Assembly: GCA_039916225.1 (NCBI GenBank)
Contig: JBDSLU010000286.1
Coordinates: forward strand, 1-8,685
Length of the DNA stretch: 8,685 nucleotides
From: JBDSLU01 sp039916225
GTDB lineage: Bacteria; Acidobacteriota; Vicinamibacteria; Vicinamibacterales; Vicinamibacteraceae
Direction: 5' to 3'
This document shows positions 5,848 to 8,685 of the stretch, piece after piece. The notes beneath the pieces are model-generated. The model was not told the origin of the DNA. It did not search any database and saw only the letters and a list, made by a program, of their open reading frames with translations. A program made the position numbers and the translations under genes. Each line of letters starts with the position of its first letter. Positions within the stretch are counted from its first letter, which is position 1.

Positions 5848-6524
5848 GCCTGCGATCGATCCGATTCCTGCGCCCGGCCCTCGCTGCCGCGACGCTCGCC
5901 TTCGTCATGCCCGCCTGCGAGATGGTGCCGACGACGTTCGCGCAGACGCCGGCTGCCAAGCCGGCCGAACCCGGCTGGGTCCAGCTGTTCAACGGCAAGG
6001 ACCTCACTGGCTGGGTGAAGGTCGGCCAGGAGCAGTGGACCGTCGAGGACGGCGCGATCTACGGCGTCGGCGTGACCAAGGAGTACGGCTACCTCCGCAC
6101 CGAGCAGAAGTACGTCGACTTCGATCTCACTCTGCGCTTCAAGGTCGAAGCCGACGGCAATAGCGGCGTGTTCTTCCACTCCGACTTCCCGGCGGGATCG
6201 GTCGACATCTCGCAGGGGCTGCAGTTCGAGATCGATCGCGTCCTCAATCACCACTCCGGCGGCATCTATGGCGACGGCCGCCAGTGGATCGTGTGGCCCA
6301 ACCCCGAGCTCGAGACGGTGCTCCGCCCCACCGACTGGAACGAGATGCGGATGCGCGTCGTCGGCCGCCGCTACACCTCGTATCTGAACGGCACGCTGAT
6401 GGTCGACTTCACCGACCCGACGCCGAAGTCGTTCGACGGCTACATCTCGCTGCAGCTCCACTCCGGCGGCCTCGGCCGGATGCGGTTCAAGGACCTCTAC
6501 ATCCGCGATCTGACGCAGCGCTGA
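5844..6524 (+). CDS. Secreted DUF1080 / 3-keto-disaccharide hydrolase-domain protein
   Basis: 226 residues from the ATG at 5844, which overlaps the previous gene's TGA as ATGA. A GTG nine bases earlier is in frame but less likely. Residues 1-33 look like a signal peptide (basic start, hydrophobic ALAAATLAFVM, cleavage after TFA); Cys25 in VMPAC is a poor lipobox. Residues about 43-224 fit the DUF1080 family (Pfam PF06439), a concanavalin-like beta-sandwich: LFNGKDLTGW at 48-57, NSGVFFHSD at 106-114, GLQFEID at 125-131, HSGGIYGD at 137-144, DWNEMRMRVVG at 164-174, LNG at 181-183, LQLHSGG at 203-209 and FKDLYIRDL at 215-223. Some family members hydrolyse 3-keto-glycosides made by GMC or Gfo/Idh-type oxidoreductases; no such partner is in this window, so the substrate is open. 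It is a single-domain form of typical size, probably periplasmic. Confidence 0.93.
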   Translation: MSLRSIRFLRPALAAATLAFVMPACEMVPTTFAQTPAAKPAEPGWVQLFNGKDLTGWVKVGQEQWTVEDGAIYGVGVTKEYGYLRTEQKYVDFDLTLRFKVEADGNSGVFFHSDFPAGSVDISQGLQFEIDRVLNHHSGGIYGDGRQWIVWPNPELETVLRPTDWNEMRMRVVGRRYTSYLNGTLMVDFTDPTPKSFDGYISLQLHSGGLGRMRFKDLYIRDLTQR

Positions 6525-6570
6525 CGGAGTCGCCTCCGGCATCTCACCCGCCCGCGCCGACGGAGCGGGT
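6525..6570. terminator. Possible bidirectional terminator region between convergent genes
   Basis: Only 19 bases separate the DUF1080 stop from the stop of the convergent radical SAM gene. They contain a perfect 5-bp hairpin CGGAG-TCGC-CTCCG at 6525-6538, directly after the plus-strand stop. A second hairpin, ACCCGC (6546-6551) with GCGGGT (6565-6570), is followed on the plus strand by CTTCT and overlaps the last codons of the radical SAM gene. Neither has a proper T-run, so the call rests on position and pairing only. Confidence 0.35.
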
Positions 6571-8223
6571 CTTCTGATGCCCGCGCTTCCACGTCAGGTG
6601 CTGCAGGCCGATGTCGACCGCTGACCGCAGCGTCCGGCCGTCGGTGAGGAGCATCTTTGCGTAGGTGAGGATCGGCCGGGGCCGGAGCGCCCATTCCTGG
6701 AAGGCGCGCTTCTGCCAGTATTCCAGCCGCTCGGCGGACAGGTGCGGATAGTCGATGACCGTGCACTCGTCCATGTTGACGTCTTCCCAGCGGACGCCGG
6801 GCCGGAACCAGCCGTTCTTCGCCACCTGCTCGAAGAACGGGGTGCCGGGGTACGGCGAGGCGACATGGAACAGTGCGATGTCGAGCGGGAGCGCCTTCGA
6901 AAAAGCGATCGTCTGCTTGATGGTGGCCTCGGTTTCTCCGGGCAGGCCGATGACGAAGTAGCCCCAGTTGAGGATGCCGACTTCCCGCGACCAGTGCAGC
7001 GACTGCACGGTGCGCTCGAGCGGAATGCTCTTGCGGGCGGCCGCGAGAATCTCCGGACTGCCCGAGTCGACGCCCCACGCGATGCACCAGCAGCCTGATC
7101 GGCGCATCAGCACCAGCAGCTCCTTGTCGACGAAGTCGACGCGGCTGTTGCACGTCCAGCGGATGGACATCCCCGACTGCAGCAGGCCTTGGCAGAGGTC
7201 GACGACCTGCTCGCGGCTGTAGGTGAAGAGGTCCGCGAACATGTGGACGTTGCGAATCCCGAGCCGGTAGAGCTCGGCGACCTCCTCGACCAGCTTGGCG
7301 GCGGAGCGCAGCCGGATGGTCGGGCCGTAGCTCACGTGCTTGATGCAGAAGATGCAGCCGGCCGGGCAGCCGCGGCTGGTCACGATGAACGAGAACGGCC
7401 CCTTCACCAGCGGCATGCGGTACTGCTGCAGCGGCAGCAGGTGGTGCAGCGGCATCGGCAGGTCGTCGAGGGCGACGAACGGCCGATCCGGGTTGACACA
7501 GATCTCGCCGCGCTGCCGCCAGACCAGGCCCTTCATCGCCGAGAGGTCCGGTCCGCCATCGGACCCGGCGGCGATCTCCTGCGGCCGGTAGCTGGGGTCG
7601 TGCGCGGCGAACATCCGGTCGACCTCGGGCGGCCGCGCGAACTGGCGGCCCTCCAGGTGATCGATCAGGTCGCGCACCGTCAGGTCGGGCTCGCCCCGGA
7701 GGCCGTAGTCGAGCGTCGGGAAGTTGCGCAGCGTCTCGCGTGGCATCGGCGTGATGAAGGTGCCGAACGCCATCGTCACCGCCCCGACGGACTTGGCGAG
7801 AAAGGTCCCGTACAGATCGTTCTGCAGCGTCGCGGCGGTGACGTGCGTCACGTAATAGCGCGGCCGCAGCTCGCGGACGCGGGCCTCGAACGCCTTCCAG
7901 TCGAGCCGCTCGGCGACGGCGTCGATGATGGACACGCTGAAGGTGGGGTGCAGCATCGCCGCCAGCTGGGCCAGTGACACCTGCGGCCAGATCATGTTCT
8001 CCCGCGACCGGCGGCCGACGCGGTGCTGCGATCGGATCCAGATCTTCCCGTCCGGCGTCGGCGGGTTCACGAAGAGCACGTCGACCCGGCTGGCCGGCGG
8101 CCGGGCCGCCGCCGACTCGCGGGCCAGCGCGTCGCTGTCCGGGTGTCGGGCGGGGCGGACGATTTCCTTGGTGCCGGCGCCCAGGTTGCGCCACTGCCGT
8201 TGCGTCGGAGCCGGACTGGACAT
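6544..8223 (-). CDS. B12-binding-domain radical SAM protein
   Basis: 559 residues. Residues about 46-195 have the fold pattern of the N-terminal cobalamin-binding domain: VDVLFVNPP, then WPQVSLAQLAAML, VSIIDAVAE and the GEPDLTVRDLIDHL end. The DxHxxG cobalamin-ligand motif is not seen, and the usual GGxH loop reads FGTF. The radical SAM core covers about 275-500: the iron-sulfur cluster motif CPAGCIFC (C286, C290, C293), SAM- and barrel-associated WGVDSGSPEIL at 383-393 and GLPGET at 426-431, then SPYPGTPFF at 456-464. A C-terminal helical tail (about 495-550) is typical of BchE-like members. Such enzymes do methylations, ring closures or carbon-carbon bond formation on lipids, pigments or glycans; the substrate cannot be assigned. 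The ATG at 8223 is supported by AGGAG five bases upstream. It follows the acetyltransferase by 21 bases, so the two should form an operon. Confidence 0.92.
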   Translation of the reverse strand: MSSPAPTQRQWRNLGAGTKEIVRPARHPDSDALARESAAARPPASRVDVLFVNPPTPDGKIWIRSQHRVGRRSRENMIWPQVSLAQLAAMLHPTFSVSIIDAVAERLDWKAFEARVRELRPRYYVTHVTAATLQNDLYGTFLAKSVGAVTMAFGTFITPMPRETLRNFPTLDYGLRGEPDLTVRDLIDHLEGRQFARPPEVDRMFAAHDPSYRPQEIAAGSDGGPDLSAMKGLVWRQRGEICVNPDRPFVALDDLPMPLHHLLPLQQYRMPLVKGPFSFIVTSRGCPAGCIFCIKHVSYGPTIRLRSAAKLVEEVAELYRLGIRNVHMFADLFTYSREQVVDLCQGLLQSGMSIRWTCNSRVDFVDKELLVLMRRSGCWCIAWGVDSGSPEILAAARKSIPLERTVQSLHWSREVGILNWGYFVIGLPGETEATIKQTIAFSKALPLDIALFHVASPYPGTPFFEQVAKNGWFRPGVRWEDVNMDECTVIDYPHLSAERLEYWQKRAFQEWALRPRPILTYAKMLLTDGRTLRSAVDIGLQHLTWKRGHQKTRSVGAGG

Positions 8224-8228
8224 GGAAT

Positions 8229-8233
8229 CTCCT
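8229..8233 (-). promoter_or_regulatory. Shine-Dalgarno AGGAG of the radical SAM gene
   Basis: AGGAG on the minus strand lies five bases before the ATG at 8223, in the 21-base gap after the acetyltransferase stop. It fixes the start and contrasts with the three first-position genes in the window that have no Shine-Dalgarno sequence. Confidence 0.8.
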
Positions 8234-8244
8234 GGTCAGGTGGG

Positions 8245-8685
8245 TCAGAGGTCAGCCAAACCGCCGAGATGGACGCGCAGCTCGGGCAGCGCCCGCGGCG
8301 CGGCGTCCAGGTGGCGGATCACCCGCGCCGGGACGCCGACGGCGAGTGTCCGGGCCGGAATGGACCGGGTGACGACGGCGCCGGCGCCGACGCACGCGCC
8401 GCGCCCGATGGTCACGCCATCGAGGATGATCGCCCCGGCGCCGATCCAGCAGTCGTCCTCGATCGTGATGCCGACAGCGGTGATGCCCTGATCGCGGATC
8501 GGCCGCCCGGCGTCGCTGAAGACATGGTCGATGGCGATCAGCTGCGCGCCGGGACCGAGCAGGACGTTCTCGCCGACGGCGATCCCGCCCTGCCCGCGCA
8601 GCAGCGCCCGCTCGCCGACAAACGTCCGCCGGCCGATGCGGATGCCGGCGTGCGGCAGCCCGCGATGGTTGTAGACCTGCAGGAT
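8245..8685 (-). CDS. Left-handed beta-helix (hexapeptide repeat) O-acetyltransferase, C-terminal part
   Basis: The frame is open from base 8685 to a TGA at 8245-8247, giving 146 residues; the N-terminus lies beyond the right edge. It is a run of hexapeptide repeats of the [LIV]-G-x4 type (IGRRTFVGERALL, VGENVLLGPGAQL, ITIEDDCWIGAGAIIL, VTIGRGACVGAGAVV) with the IDHVFSD insertion loop, whose His is the usual catalytic base, and the closing TLAVGVPARVI motif. This is the pattern of acetyl-CoA-dependent sugar O-acetyltransferases of the WcaF/maltose acetyltransferase group. A trimer with active sites between subunits is expected from the family. It probably acetylates a sugar of an exopolysaccharide, O-antigen or glycolipid. 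The short tail after the helix (RHLDAAPRALPELRVHLGG) is unremarkable. The radical SAM gene starts 21 bases downstream, so the two likely share a transcript. Confidence 0.9.
   Translation of the reverse strand: MLQVYNHRGLPHAGIRIGRRTFVGERALLRGQGGIAVGENVLLGPGAQLIAIDHVFSDAGRPIRDQGITAVGITIEDDCWIGAGAIILDGVTIGRGACVGAGAVVTRSIPARTLAVGVPARVIRHLDAAPRALPELRVHLGGLADL

Noticed and set aside
5907..5919. Lipoprotein signal at VMPAC in the DUF1080 protein
   Set aside because: The -3 and -2 positions (Met, Pro) do not fit the lipobox, and a normal signal peptidase site (TFA before Q) lies shortly after.
6497..8194. 565-codon open frame on the minus strand
   Set aside because: It is the +1 shadow of the radical SAM gene; it lacks the cysteine cluster motif and is Arg/Pro/Ala-rich.
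1..8685. GGDEF or EAL domain, response regulator, tRNA, CRISPR array, insertion sequence or prophage element
   Set aside because: I looked for their motifs (GG[DE]EF, EAL, receiver Asp patterns, repeat-spacer periodicity, transposase DDE or serine-recombinase motifs) and saw none.

Overview
The window is a G+C-rich piece of a bacterial chromosome, densely packed with genes and with no RNA genes, mobile elements or CRISPR visible. The mix points to a soil or sediment bacterium of the Acidobacteriota (Vicinamibacteria-like) type or a similar high-GC phylum: a secreted DUF1080-type glycoside hydrolase, membrane HD-GYP receptors, a cobalamin-type radical SAM enzyme, and promoters that look leaderless. 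This placement is an inference from style, not from a marker gene.

Positions 1-5236 hold four genes, all on the minus strand. Reading in the direction of transcription they are a membrane HD-GYP receptor (5236-3482), a secreted SH3b-domain protein of unknown function (3398-2352), a second HD-GYP receptor paralogous to the first (2258-459), and the start of a secreted HEAT-like protein that runs off the left edge (429-1). Both receptors keep all the HD-GYP catalytic residues, so they should degrade cyclic di-GMP in response to something sensed outside the membrane. No GGDEF cyclase is present in the window.

A divergent intergenic region (5237-5394) separates this block from a two-gene plus-strand operon: a VOC/bleomycin-resistance-like protein (5395-5847) and a secreted DUF1080 / 3-keto-disaccharide hydrolase-like protein (5844-6524), joined by an ATGA stop/start overlap.

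Convergent to that operon, positions 8685-6544 carry a minus-strand pair: the end of a left-handed beta-helix O-acetyltransferase (8685-8245) and a radical SAM protein with a degenerate cobalamin-binding domain (8223-6544). The pair looks like the tail of a glycan or lipid modification cluster that starts beyond the right edge.

The most notable non-coding observation is that three genes (starts at 429 minus, 3398 minus, 5395 plus) each have a TANNNT hexamer ending exactly six bases before the ATG, with no Shine-Dalgarno sequence. That is the layout of leaderless transcription. The radical SAM gene, inside an operon, has a clear AGGAG instead.
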